DNA of 22,053 bases, from assembly GCA_905479595.1 (NCBI GenBank), contig CAJQND010000143.1, positions 1 through 22,053 of the forward strand, given 5' to 3'. A program made the position numbers and the translations under genes. The notes below the pieces were generated by a model. That model was not told the origin of the DNA, did no database searches, and saw nothing but the letters and a program-made list of their open reading frames with translations. Positions 1-8,126 of this stretch are shown here, piece by piece (the stretch's first letter is position 1; the number at the start of each line of letters is the position of its first letter). The DNA is from an uncultured Hyphomicrobiales bacterium. GTDB taxonomy: Bacteria; Pseudomonadota; Alphaproteobacteria; Rhizobiales; CAJQND01.

Positions 1-264
1 CGTCTTTGCGGCATTAACATTCTGGCCCAGTTGAAGGCTGCCTGCGGCGGCGATCTTGATCGGGTAGTGCAATGCGTAAAGCTTGGTGGGTTTGTGAATG
101 CGACAACAGATTTTACCCAGCACCCGCAAGTGATCAATGGTTGCTCGGACCTGATGGTCGAAGCACTGGGCGACAAGGGTAAACATGCCCGCTTTGCACT
201 TGGTGCAGGTTCACTGCCGCTCAATGTGGCGGTTGAAATCGACGCTGTATTCGAAATCGGTTGA
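1..264 (+). CDS. RidA/YjgF-family protein, C-terminal part (5' end outside window)
   Basis: The reading frame is open from the first base, and the stop TGA is at 262-264. About 87 residues are visible, so the start lies upstream of the window; an internal TTG at 31 is not the true start. The fragment matches the C-terminal part of RidA/YjgF/UK114 small trimeric proteins, with a TTDFTQHP stretch, a GKHARFALG stretch and a final LPLNVAVEIDAVFEIG strand. Classical RidA enzymes hydrolyse reactive enamine/imine intermediates using an Arg just before the LP of the last motif. Here that position is Ser (GSLPLN), so it belongs to an Arg-less subgroup and deaminase activity should not be assumed. The stop overlaps the next gene's earliest possible start, which suggests translational coupling with the phosphodiesterase gene. 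Confidence 0.8.
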   Translation, partial: RLCGINILAQLKAACGGDLDRVVQCVKLGGFVNATTDFTQHPQVINGCSDLMVEALGDKGKHARFALGAGSLPLNVAVEIDAVFEIG

Positions 265-1037
265 TACATATGCAAACACGACCGGGCAGGCTGAGGCAGC
301 TCGATTGGCTGATCGCCCGCCCGGTTGCTCATCGCGGCCTACATGATGCCGAAAACGGCGTTATCGAGAACACTTCATGCGCGGTTGAAGCAGCGCTTGC
401 TGGTGGCTACGCGATTGAAGTTGATCTGCAGCTTACAGGTGATGGGGAGGCTGTGGTCTTTCACGATTACTCCCTTGATCGGCTGACTACATCCACCGGC
501 AAGTTGCTGGAGCAAACCACAGTTCAAATCCAAAGCGCCCAGTTCCGCGCTTGCGGCGACCGTATTCAGACCCTTGGCGAGTTGCTCGACCAGGTAGATG
601 GCAAGGCCACACTGTTGATTGAGCTAAAGGCCAATTGGCGCAATCCTGGGCCATTGGAAAAGCGCGTAGCCGCCGTTCTGGACAGCTATTCCGGGCCAGT
701 TGGCGTGATGTCGTTCGATCCGCGCAGTATTGCGATACTTCGCAACCAAGCCCCCCAGGTGGTGCGCGGACTAACCACCGAGAAGTTCCGTATCGGGCAA
801 GGCTGGCGCAAATTGTTGCCAGTGGCCCGCAGGCTCTCTCTCAGGCATATGGCGGAGTTTGGCGATGCAGACCCGCATTTTGCCGCGATAAACGTCCAGG
901 ATCTCCCCTGTGCTCCATCTAGGCGCTTCCTGGCACGGGGACTGCCGGTTCTAACCTGGACAGTACGCACAACAGATGAACGGTCTCGGGCTTCGCGGTT
1001 TGCTGACCAGATGATTTTTGAAGGATTTCATCCTTGA
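261..1037 (+). CDS. glycerophosphodiester phosphodiesterase (GDPD family, cytosolic)
   Basis: This is predicted to hydrolyse glycerophosphodiesters to glycerol-3-phosphate plus an alcohol, as in phospholipid headgroup recycling. The protein is 258 residues and a complete GDPD barrel. It shows the N-terminal AHRG motif (H24, R25), E36-N37, the metal-binding EVDLQLT strand (E53, D55), the H68-D69 pair, a LIELK strand near residue 120 and the C-terminal WTVR motif. There is no signal peptide, so it resembles the cytosolic UgpQ type rather than periplasmic GlpQ. The TTG at 261 overlaps the stop of the RidA gene. An ATG at 270 gives a product three residues shorter and is an equally good start. 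The substrate cannot be told from sequence. Confidence 0.88.
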   Translation: MIHMQTRPGRLRQLDWLIARPVAHRGLHDAENGVIENTSCAVEAALAGGYAIEVDLQLTGDGEAVVFHDYSLDRLTTSTGKLLEQTTVQIQSAQFRACGDRIQTLGELLDQVDGKATLLIELKANWRNPGPLEKRVAAVLDSYSGPVGVMSFDPRSIAILRNQAPQVVRGLTTEKFRIGQGWRKLLPVARRLSLRHMAEFGDADPHFAAINVQDLPCAPSRRFLARGLPVLTWTVRTTDERSRASRFADQMIFEGFHP

Positions 1038-1309
1038 TTTCCACAGATTTTGCCGCTTTGCACAATAATGTACACACGCAGGGACGATTTGCCCTATAAT
1101 CCCACAAAACAAGCGTAGTTTTTGGCGGAACTGAAAGCTTTTTGGCGCTGTTGCAGTGCACAACTCCGACTTTGGGGCACTTGCCCCGTTGATCGTAATG
1201 CATTACCCATTACACGCCGCCGACGTCAGGTGCAGCAAATCTGGCACGCGATGTCATTATCCAAGAGCGGCAATCCGCCCGGTAATTTAACGAAAGAGAG
1301 GCCATTCGC
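1038..1309 (+). promoter_or_regulatory. intergenic region upstream of gltA with -10-like box and palindrome
   Basis: No gene is supported in this 272-base stretch. It holds a TATAAT hexamer at 1095-1100, a perfect match to the sigma-70 -10 element but without a convincing -35 at 16-19 bases. It also has an inverted repeat GGGGCA-CT-TGCCCC at 1174-1187 and a perfect 12-base palindrome GTAATGCATTAC at 1195-1206 followed by a further ATTAC. A purine-rich GAAAGAGAGG lies just before the gltA ATG. The gltA promoter very probably lies here, and the palindrome could be an operator, but neither is proven. Confidence 0.35.
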
Positions 1310-2611
1310 ATGACCGATACCTTGTCCGATACAGCAACCCTCAGTGCCGATGGCGAAGATAACGAGTTTCCAGTGTACCACGGATCAATTGGCCCAGACG
1401 CCGTAGACATCACAGCGCTGTACCGGCGAACAGGTAAATTTACTTACGATCCCGGCTTCACCTCAACAGCAGCATGTGAATCAAAAATCACATATATTGA
1501 TGGTGACGAAGGCATTCTTCTACACCGCGGCTACCCGATCGAACAGCTGGCGGAACAAGGCGATTTTATTGAAACATGTTATTTGCTGCTTTATGGCGAT
1601 CTGCCAACCACCGCGCAGCGTGAAGAGTTTGAGAACGCCGTTACCTATCACACGATGATCCATGAGCAGATGCAGCGTTTTTTGACCGGCTTCCGCCGCG
1701 ACGCGCATCCAATGGCGGTGATGGTCGGCATGGTTGGTGCCCTTTCAGCATTTTACCACGATTCAACCGATATCAATGACCCGTGGCAGCGCGAAGTCGC
1801 CAGCAGGCGGATGATTGCCAAGATGCCGACAATTGCGGCCATGGCGTTCAAGTATCATATTGGTCAGCCATTTGTGTATCCGCGCAATAATCTCGATTAT
1901 GCAGCAAACTTCTTGCACATGTGCTTTGCCGTTCCTGCTGAAGACTATGAGGTAAATCCGGTTCTGGCGCGCGCCATGGACCGTATCTTCATTCTCCATG
2001 CAGACCACGAGCAAAACGCCTCAACGTCGACAGTGCGCCTTGCAGGTTCGTCTGGCGCAAATCCATTTGCGTGTATTGCCGCTGGCATTGCTTGCCTCTG
2101 GGGGCCGGCACATGGTGGCGCAAACGAAGCCGCACTGACCATGCTCGGCGAGATCGGGGATGTTAAAAACATCCCGGAATATGTCCGCCGTGCGAAGGAT
2201 AAAGATGACCCGTTCCGGCTCATGGGTTTTGGCCACCGGGTCTACAAAAACTATGATCCACGCGCAAAAATCATGCAGAAAACTTCTCATGAAGTGCTGC
2301 AGACAATGGGTATTTCCAACGATCCGCTGCTTGAAGTGGCCATGGAACTGGAGCACATCGCACTGAACGATGAATACTTCATCGAAAAGAAGCTCTATCC
2401 TAACATTGACTTTTATTCCGGCATCACGTTGAAGGCATTGGGCTTCCCAACCTCTATGTTCACGGTGTTGTTCGCTCTTGCCCGCACGGTGGGTTGGATT
2501 GCGCAATGGAAGGAAATGATCGAAGATCCAAAGCAGAAAATCGGCCGCCCGCGCCAGCTTTATACTGGCCCGGAAGCGCGCGAGTACAAAGGGATTAACG
2601 ATCGCGGATAG
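1310..2611 (+). CDS. gltA: citrate synthase (type II)
   Basis: Citrate synthase condenses acetyl-CoA with oxaloacetate to citrate, the entry step of the TCA cycle in the cytoplasm. The 433-residue length fits the bacterial hexameric type II class. The catalytic triad is present: H268 in AHGGANEA, H309 in the signature GFGHRVYKNYDPRA, and D367 in IDFYSGITLK. The C-terminal end RPRQLYTGP is also typical of the family. The ATG at 1310 follows a GAGAGG purine stretch at suitable spacing. The gene stands alone between its own upstream region and a strong terminator. It converges with fabZ, the place where many alphaproteobacteria have lpxB facing gltA. Confidence 0.97.
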   Translation: MTDTLSDTATLSADGEDNEFPVYHGSIGPDAVDITALYRRTGKFTYDPGFTSTAACESKITYIDGDEGILLHRGYPIEQLAEQGDFIETCYLLLYGDLPTTAQREEFENAVTYHTMIHEQMQRFLTGFRRDAHPMAVMVGMVGALSAFYHDSTDINDPWQREVASRRMIAKMPTIAAMAFKYHIGQPFVYPRNNLDYAANFLHMCFAVPAEDYEVNPVLARAMDRIFILHADHEQNASTSTVRLAGSSGANPFACIAAGIACLWGPAHGGANEAALTMLGEIGDVKNIPEYVRRAKDKDDPFRLMGFGHRVYKNYDPRAKIMQKTSHEVLQTMGISNDPLLEVAMELEHIALNDEYFIEKKLYPNIDFYSGITLKALGFPTSMFTVLFALARTVGWIAQWKEMIEDPKQKIGRPRQLYTGPEAREYKGINDRG

Positions 2612-2633
2612 ACCTGCATCCGGATAAAAAATT

Positions 2634-2658
2634 GGGGCGCTTTGTGCGCCCCTTTTTT
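2634..2658. terminator. bidirectional intrinsic terminator between gltA and fabZ
   Basis: A perfect 7-bp GC-rich stem (GGGGCGC at 2634-2640, GCGCCCC at 2646-2652) has a 5-base loop and is followed by six T residues at 2653-2658. On the other strand the six A residues at 2626-2631 supply the U-tract, so it should end both gltA and the convergent envelope operon finishing at fabZ. Confidence 0.9.
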
Positions 2659-2681
2659 ATGGGTGATGCTGGTTCAGCAGA

Positions 2682-3158
2682 CTAGATTTCTGGTGCGTCA
2701 GCAATCATCGCACTTATTTCGGCTTCGGCCACAAGCTTGTCTCCGACCCAGGCTTCACCTTTATACTTCCACACATTTGAACGTGCCCGCAGCAATTTTA
2801 CCGGCAAGCGCAGAGTGTCGCCAGGACGCACCGGACGCCGAAAGCGAGCCTTGTCGATGGTCATAAAGAATACCACCTTGTCACCACCCTCATCACCACG
2901 GTCATTGATCACCAAACCACCGGCAGTCTGCGCCATGGCTTCAATCATCAACACGCCTGGAAAAACCGGATTGCCTGGAAAATGGCCCTGAAAGTGGGGT
3001 TCGTTGAACGTAACATTCTTGATCCCGACGCCAGATTGCGCGCCATCAATCTCTTCAATGCGGTCAATCATCAGGAACGGATAACGGTGCGGCAGCATTT
3101 CCATGATGCGCGCAATATCAACGCTCTGCAATTCGGATTTTGCAGGGGTATCGCTCAT
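2682..3158 (-). CDS. fabZ: 3-hydroxyacyl-ACP dehydratase FabZ
   Basis: FabZ dehydrates 3-hydroxyacyl-ACP to trans-2-enoyl-ACP during type II fatty acid synthesis in the cytosol. The 158-residue protein is a single hot-dog domain. It has the N-terminal LPHRYPFLMIDR motif (residues 22-33), the catalytic histidine in HFPGNPVFPG (H59) and the catalytic glutamate in EAMAQ (E73). The lack of a FabA-type sequence supports FabZ. It lies 54 bp downstream of bamA and is the last gene of the run, ending just before the bidirectional terminator. In most alphaproteobacteria it sits between lpxD and lpxA; here neither neighbour is present. The Shine-Dalgarno sequence is weak, in line with translation within a longer transcript. 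Confidence 0.96.
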   Translation of the reverse strand: MSDTPAKSELQSVDIARIMEMLPHRYPFLMIDRIEEIDGAQSGVGIKNVTFNEPHFQGHFPGNPVFPGVLMIEAMAQTAGGLVINDRGDEGGDKVVFFMTIDKARFRRPVRPGDTLRLPVKLLRARSNVWKYKGEAWVGDKLVAEAEISAMIADAPEI

Positions 3159-3212
3159 ATCTCTATGATCCAGATGTTTACGCCCTGGTGTGCGAGACCC
3201 CAGCCAGCGTGG

Positions 3213-5531
3213 TTAGAATGACGTGCCCGCAGCGAAGCGGAAGATTTCAGTCCTGTCCCAACGTTCCTTCATCACCGCGTGGGAGAAATCGAAGCGCAAC
3301 GGACCGAACGGAGATTTCCACAACACGCCAGCGCCAACAGAGGCGCGCAGGCAGTTACAGAAGTTCACATCTTCTTCGTCAACTGGCAGGAATACAGAAC
3401 CAACATCACCGAAGACCACACCACGTAAGCCAAACGCTTCCGGCAAGCCCAGAGGGAAGGTAACTTCAGCGGTAGCGATCGCATAAGCCCGGCCACCAAG
3501 TGCATCGCCATTCTTAGGATCTTCGCCAGGCGCAAGAGTATCGGTCGCGCGTGGGCCGATACCGGCAGTTTCAAATCCGCGGAAGCTGTTTGAACCCTTA
3601 TAGAATCTGTCCACCAGCGCCACATCGTCATTGTTCCAGCCATCAATATACCCGGCAGAGCCCTTGGCCATGAACACCACACCTTCATAGATTGTGTGGA
3701 AATAGGCCAATGAAGCATCTGCCTTGTAATAGTAGACATCGCCGCCAAGGCCAGCCAAATCAGCACCAATCAGCGCGCGAATACCGCGGGTGGGCTCGAG
3801 TGGGTTATTGAGTGTGGAATAGATATATGACGCACCAATTGAAGATTTATTGGTTGTGCCCTTCTGCTCTTGAACATAACGCGACGCATTCGGGTCAACA
3901 TTGTAAACCTTGCGGTGGTTGAACTGGTACCTTGTGTTCAGGCGCGAGTTCAGGGAAACCGGGAATCCAAGGCGCAACGCACCGCCAGTTTCGCGCGAAT
4001 CAAAGGATGCTTCACTTTGGTTGTCCGTGTTAAGGGCAAACGCATCGAAACCAAACGACAGGTTACGGTCGAGAAAATAGGGTTCGGTAAAACTGAAATC
4101 AACCGACTGGCGCTTAAAGCTTAGGCTGGTTGAGAGATTGACGATCTGACCGCGTCCAAGCAGGTTGCGCTCGGTAACACTCACCGAACCAATAAGCTTT
4201 TCAGAAGTTGAATACCCTGCACTAAAGTTCAGCGTACCAGTCGACTTTTCTGCGACTTTGACGATCAAAACGATCTTGTCTGGAGCGCTACCGGGTTGTT
4301 CAACGATCTCGACAGTTTCAAAGTAATCAAGAGACGTAATTCTGCGCCGCGCACGGTCCACGAGTGCACGATTGTAGGCATCGCCCTCTACAAGACGAAT
4401 CTGGCGCCGAATAACCTTATCAATTGTTCGCACATTGCCGACAATATCGATCCGCTCGATATAAACCCGCGGGCCTTCCTTCAGTTGGAAACTGACATTA
4501 ATAGTCCGCGCTTCGGCATCGCGCTGCACATCTGGCTGCACTTGCGCAAAGGCAAAGCCCAGACGGCCGGCGCGGATTGTCATGCGCTCAACAGTTGCTT
4601 CAACTGCGCTGGCATCATAGATCTCGCCCTCTTCCAAAAGCACAATCGAGCGTAACAACACAGGGTCAAGCCCGGTCTGGCCTGCGTCCACTGAGATCGT
4701 TCCAACGGTATATTCTTCGCCTTCCTCAACTGTGAAGGCAATGAAGAAGTCCTGGCCATTTGGTGCAAGTTCTGCGGTTGCCGACAACACGCGGAAATCA
4801 GCAAAGCCTGAATTCACATAGTGGCGACGCAGCAGTTCTTTGTCATATTCGAGGCGGTCAGGATCATAGGTATCTGCAGAACTGAAGAACTTCCACCACG
4901 CGGATTCAGCAGTTGTAATCACACTTTCGAGCTGACCATCGGAAAACTTACGGTTACCAATAAAGCTGATGCTTTCAACATTGGTTTTCTCGCCCTCATT
5001 GATCTCAAATACCAGATCGATGCGGTTTTGGGTCAGGCGAATGACCTTTGGCTCGATCTGAACATTGAACAGACCAGAGCGGCGATACAGCGTTACAAGA
5101 CGGTCAACATCCGCCTGAACCCGAGCACGGGTAAACACAGTACGGGGGCGCATTTGAACTTCTTTAGTCAGCGCCTCGTCCTTCAACTCGCCATTACCCT
5201 CAAAGGCAATGCGATTGATAATCGGGTTCTCTTCGACGACCACAACCAGGTTATTTCCGCTGCGGGTGATCCGCACATCAGAAAAAAGCCCGGTCTGGAA
5301 CAAATTCTGCAAAGATTCGTCGATAAGATCCGGATTAAACGAATCTCCTGGGTTGATTTGAAGGTAAGAACGCACAGTTTCCGCTTCAATGCGCTGGTTT
5401 CCCTGCACAACGATCTGCGAAACTGACTGCGCCTGCGCTTGCTGCACGAACCCTGACGAGTTCCCGGTGAAATCACCTAGCAACGCAACGAAAAGCGAAA
5501 AAATCGCAATAAAAACAACTCTATAACGCAT
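3213..5531 (-). CDS. bamA: outer membrane protein assembly factor BamA
   Basis: BamA is the Omp85 core of the machinery that folds beta-barrel proteins into the outer membrane. The 772-residue protein starts with a signal peptide (hydrophobic core about residues 5-18, likely cleavage after AQA at residue 34). POTRA repeats fill about residues 35-430, several with the characteristic GLFSDV and SGF patterns, followed by a C-terminal beta-barrel. The conserved RGF of barrel loop 6 is at residues 651-653, within SNSFRGFETAG. The chain ends in phenylalanine, the usual outer-membrane signal. The gene follows rseP after 124 bp and precedes fabZ by 54 bp. The usual alphaproteobacterial lpxD between bamA and fabZ is missing, as is a Skp-like chaperone gene. 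Confidence 0.97.
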   Translation of the reverse strand: MRYRVVFIAIFSLFVALLGDFTGNSSGFVQQAQAQSVSQIVVQGNQRIEAETVRSYLQINPGDSFNPDLIDESLQNLFQTGLFSDVRITRSGNNLVVVVEENPIINRIAFEGNGELKDEALTKEVQMRPRTVFTRARVQADVDRLVTLYRRSGLFNVQIEPKVIRLTQNRIDLVFEINEGEKTNVESISFIGNRKFSDGQLESVITTAESAWWKFFSSADTYDPDRLEYDKELLRRHYVNSGFADFRVLSATAELAPNGQDFFIAFTVEEGEEYTVGTISVDAGQTGLDPVLLRSIVLLEEGEIYDASAVEATVERMTIRAGRLGFAFAQVQPDVQRDAEARTINVSFQLKEGPRVYIERIDIVGNVRTIDKVIRRQIRLVEGDAYNRALVDRARRRITSLDYFETVEIVEQPGSAPDKIVLIVKVAEKSTGTLNFSAGYSTSEKLIGSVSVTERNLLGRGQIVNLSTSLSFKRQSVDFSFTEPYFLDRNLSFGFDAFALNTDNQSEASFDSRETGGALRLGFPVSLNSRLNTRYQFNHRKVYNVDPNASRYVQEQKGTTNKSSIGASYIYSTLNNPLEPTRGIRALIGADLAGLGGDVYYYKADASLAYFHTIYEGVVFMAKGSAGYIDGWNNDDVALVDRFYKGSNSFRGFETAGIGPRATDTLAPGEDPKNGDALGGRAYAIATAEVTFPLGLPEAFGLRGVVFGDVGSVFLPVDEEDVNFCNCLRASVGAGVLWKSPFGPLRFDFSHAVMKERWDRTEIFRFAAGTSF

Positions 5532-5655
5532 TTAAATAATAAGCCCTCAACTGGCCCCGTTCCAGTACCCAAAACAACTTTCGGGTCCCCTTTTACGATG
5601 TTTCATCTGCTTTGCAAACCAAACATTTAACATTTTTTCACCCCCTTTTTGAGGC

Positions 5656-6804
5656 TCAGAAAATGTCGATTTTAGGGCGGATGTCATTATATGTTGCAAA
5701 CAACATGAGCAGCAAAACTAAGGCCAGTCCCACCCTGAAGCCAAAGTCCTGTATTTTCGCGCTTAGCGGTTTCCCAAGAACCGCTTCAATTCCGTAATAT
5801 AAAAGATGCCCGCCATCAAGCATCGGTATGGGAAATAGGTTAATCAAACCTATACTCACCGACAAAAGGGCAGCAAAGTTCATCAAGGCTATAAAGCCAT
5901 ATGTCGCAACCTGCCCGCTCATCTCGGCAATACGAATCGGTCCGCCAAGTTGGCTGGCGTCTTCGCGCCCGGCGACAACGCCATACAGATACTTAAGTGT
6001 GGAACTGGCTATGAACCAGGTTTGCTCTACCCCGTAACCAACAGCACGCACCGGGCCATATTTTTCGGCAACAGCATCATTCCGCCTCTTGCGGGAAATT
6101 CCAAGCAGGGCACGGTTCACCTTATTGCCGAAACCATCATCAACTTCCTGGTATTTTGGCGTTGCATCAAGGCTGACTTCTGACCCTTTGCGTTCAACCA
6201 CGAATTTGAGGCTACTACCGCTGCTAACCGCCACAATACGCTGCAGGTCTGAAAAATCTTCGATCTTCTCGCCGTCAATCGACTTCACAACGTCGCCAAC
6301 CTGAAAACCGGCGTCAGCTGCTGCGCTGCCTGGTTTGATGTCATCAACCATTGGCAAGGTCACAACGCGCCCGATCACCATAACAATGAACGCAAAAATC
6401 GAAATCGACAGAAGAAAGTTGGCAATCGGCCCTGCGGCGACCACGGCGGCGCGCTGGGCAAGGCTTTTGCGATGGAACGAATTGGCTTGATCAGCAGCTG
6501 ACATTTCTTCAAGCGCACCGCGATCAGGTGTACTGGCCGCCGACATATCACCGGCAAACTTCACGTAGCCGCCGAGCGGAAGCCAGCCAATTTTCCACCG
6601 GGTTCCCTTGGAATCGGTAAATCCGGCAATTTCCCGGCCAAACCCAACGGAAAAAGCATCGACTTTCACCCCACACCATCGCGCCACGAGAAAATGTCCC
6701 ATTTCGTGCACAAACACGATGACTGTCAGAACGCACAGAAACGGCAGAATGGTTCCAATCAGCAGGGTGTAGATCGACTCAAACGATGACGTGAGAAATT
6801 CCAT
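5656..6804 (-). CDS. rseP: site-2 intramembrane zinc metalloprotease RseP
   Basis: RseP-type proteases cut membrane-anchored anti-sigma factors and leftover signal peptides within the inner membrane. The chosen start (ATG at 6804, 382 residues) has an AAGGA Shine-Dalgarno 7 bases upstream; an ATG at 6849 would add 15 residues that do not fit the family. The first membrane helix carries the zinc motif HEMGH (residues 33-37). The PLGGYVK motif follows, then a membrane helix, a single clear PDZ domain (about residues 155-230) and the second active-site motif NLFPIPMLDGG. C-terminal membrane segments complete the fold. E. coli RseP has two PDZ domains; only one is evident here. The bamA gene next door suggests a link to envelope stress. 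No anti-sigma factor is encoded in the window. Confidence 0.94.
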   Translation of the reverse strand: MEFLTSSFESIYTLLIGTILPFLCVLTVIVFVHEMGHFLVARWCGVKVDAFSVGFGREIAGFTDSKGTRWKIGWLPLGGYVKFAGDMSAASTPDRGALEEMSAADQANSFHRKSLAQRAAVVAAGPIANFLLSISIFAFIVMVIGRVVTLPMVDDIKPGSAAADAGFQVGDVVKSIDGEKIEDFSDLQRIVAVSSGSSLKFVVERKGSEVSLDATPKYQEVDDGFGNKVNRALLGISRKRRNDAVAEKYGPVRAVGYGVEQTWFIASSTLKYLYGVVAGREDASQLGGPIRIAEMSGQVATYGFIALMNFAALLSVSIGLINLFPIPMLDGGHLLYYGIEAVLGKPLSAKIQDFGFRVGLALVLLLMLFATYNDIRPKIDIF

Positions 6805-6811
6805 CTTATTT

Positions 6812-6816
6812 TCCTT
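6812..6816 (-). promoter_or_regulatory. Shine-Dalgarno that fixes the rseP start
   Basis: AAGGA on the minus strand sits 7 bases before the ATG at 6804. The upstream in-frame ATG at 6849 lacks a comparable site, so the shorter RseP is preferred. Confidence 0.7.
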
Positions 6817-6910
6817 TGCCCAGATGCTGCATGTAAGGCAGGCGGGCATTCTGGTTGTCGTAAATCAAGTCAGGGTGCGTCATTTCAGAACGCCCCTGCA
6901 TGTTCAAACC

Positions 6911-8110
6911 TTAGCTTTGCAAGGACCGCGCCAGTTCGGTGGCTTTTTCCCGGCCATACAAATCAGCATGTGAAACATCGTCCAAAGATCGCAGTTCAGC
7001 GATCATTCCATCCTTCTCCGCAGCGTTAAGAGTGGCGTCTACCAGCTGCGTAATTCCCAGATAAGCAACGTTATTGGACAAAAATTCGGCAACCGCCACT
7101 TCATTTGCTGCATTCATCACCGTTGTAGCGCTGCCACCGCGCTCAAGGCAACCTAAACAAAGCGCAACGGCAGGAAACTTTGTGCGGTCTATCGCTTCAA
7201 AGGTAAGTTGTCCCAAAGCGGCAAGATCGAGACGCTTGACCGGCGCTGGAATGCGGTTTGGCCAGCCAAGTGCATAAGCAATCGGGGTTTTCATATCCGG
7301 CTCGCCCATTTGTGCCAATACAGAACCGTCCTTATAGGCCACCATGGAATGAACGATCGATTGCGGGTGGATCACGGCGTCAAGTTGGTTGGCACTCACG
7401 GGAAACAGGTAAAACGCCTCAATCAGTTCGAGCCCCTTGTTCATCAGTGTTGAAGAATCCACGGTAATTTTCGGCCCCATGGACCAGTTTGGATGCTTCA
7501 AAGCCTGGTCAGGTGTAATCGATGCAAGCTGTGCGTGTTCGTAGGAGCGGAATGGGCCACCTGACGCTGTGAGGATAATTTTATCAATCTGGTCAGGTTG
7601 GTTCTGGTCAAGCACCTGGTAAACCGCACTATGCTCAGAATCGACGGGTAATAATTTTGCGCCGGATGCTTGCAAAGCACGCAAGAACACATCACCAGCA
7701 CAAACCAGGCACTCTTTGTTGGCGAGCGCAATTGTGGTGCCCTGCGCTGCGGCCGCCAGAGTTGGCTTCAGCCCGGCAGCTCCGACAATTGCCGCCACAA
7801 CCATATCTGCAGGGCGTTGTGCAGCATCAATCACCGCCGCATCTCCTGCCGCTACTTCAATTCCTGTGCCAGCGAGCAAATTTTTAAGCTCGCCCAGCCG
7901 TGTCTCATCAGCAGTGACTGCGAGTTGGGCATTACATGCTACAGCTTGTTCTGCGAGCAGGGAAATATTGGTATTTCCAACCAGTGCGACCACTTCAAAG
8001 CGCTCACGATTGTGCAAAACGACTTCCAGGGTCGAACAACCAACGGAGCCGGTTGCACCAAGGATTGTAAGCCGCCTTGGCGCTTGCGCCGAATTTGTCA
8101 TTGTGTTCAC
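6911..8110 (-). CDS. dxr: 1-deoxy-D-xylulose 5-phosphate reductoisomerase
   Basis: Dxr converts DXP to 2-C-methyl-D-erythritol 4-phosphate with NADPH and a divalent metal, the committed step of the MEP isoprenoid pathway. The 399-residue length is normal. Visible motifs in order are the NADPH-binding LGATGSVG near the N-terminus, ALANKE, the metal-binding DSEHSA, the substrate loop TASGGPFR, the PNWSMGPKITVDSSTLMNKG segment and the late NAANEVAV motif. The GTG at 8110 follows AAGGGAAAATCT and is the better-supported start; the ATG at 8101 three codons later is an alternative. It follows cdsA closely within the uppS-cdsA-dxr-rseP run, tying precursor supply to the undecaprenyl synthase gene two positions upstream. 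Confidence 0.96.
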   Translation of the reverse strand: MNTMTNSAQAPRRLTILGATGSVGCSTLEVVLHNRERFEVVALVGNTNISLLAEQAVACNAQLAVTADETRLGELKNLLAGTGIEVAAGDAAVIDAAQRPADMVVAAIVGAAGLKPTLAAAAQGTTIALANKECLVCAGDVFLRALQASGAKLLPVDSEHSAVYQVLDQNQPDQIDKIILTASGGPFRSYEHAQLASITPDQALKHPNWSMGPKITVDSSTLMNKGLELIEAFYLFPVSANQLDAVIHPQSIVHSMVAYKDGSVLAQMGEPDMKTPIAYALGWPNRIPAPVKRLDLAALGQLTFEAIDRTKFPAVALCLGCLERGGSATTVMNAANEVAVAEFLSNNVAYLGITQLVDATLNAAEKDGMIAELRSLDDVSHADLYGREKATELARSLQS

Positions 8111-8126
8111 CAGATTTTCCCTTGCC

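Noticed and set aside
1021..1035. AAGGAT-TTC-ATCCTT inverted repeat at the end of the phosphodiesterase gene as a terminator
   Set aside because: The stem is short and AT-rich, the loop is 3 bases, and no T-run follows. It is within the coding end and probably chance.
1122..1313. Possible 63-codon leader peptide ending over the gltA start
   Set aside because: It begins with TTG, lacks a Shine-Dalgarno and has no recognisable sequence. The overlap with the gltA ATG is probably chance.
3159..3212. Possible remnant of lpxD between bamA and fabZ
   Set aside because: Only 54 bases remain. I see no hexapeptide-repeat coding or other trace of LpxD on either strand.
4821..5426. Open frame of about 200 codons on the plus strand within bamA
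   Set aside because: It lies antisense to the bamA signal and POTRA region, whose protein is clearly recognisable. It has no family match by eye.
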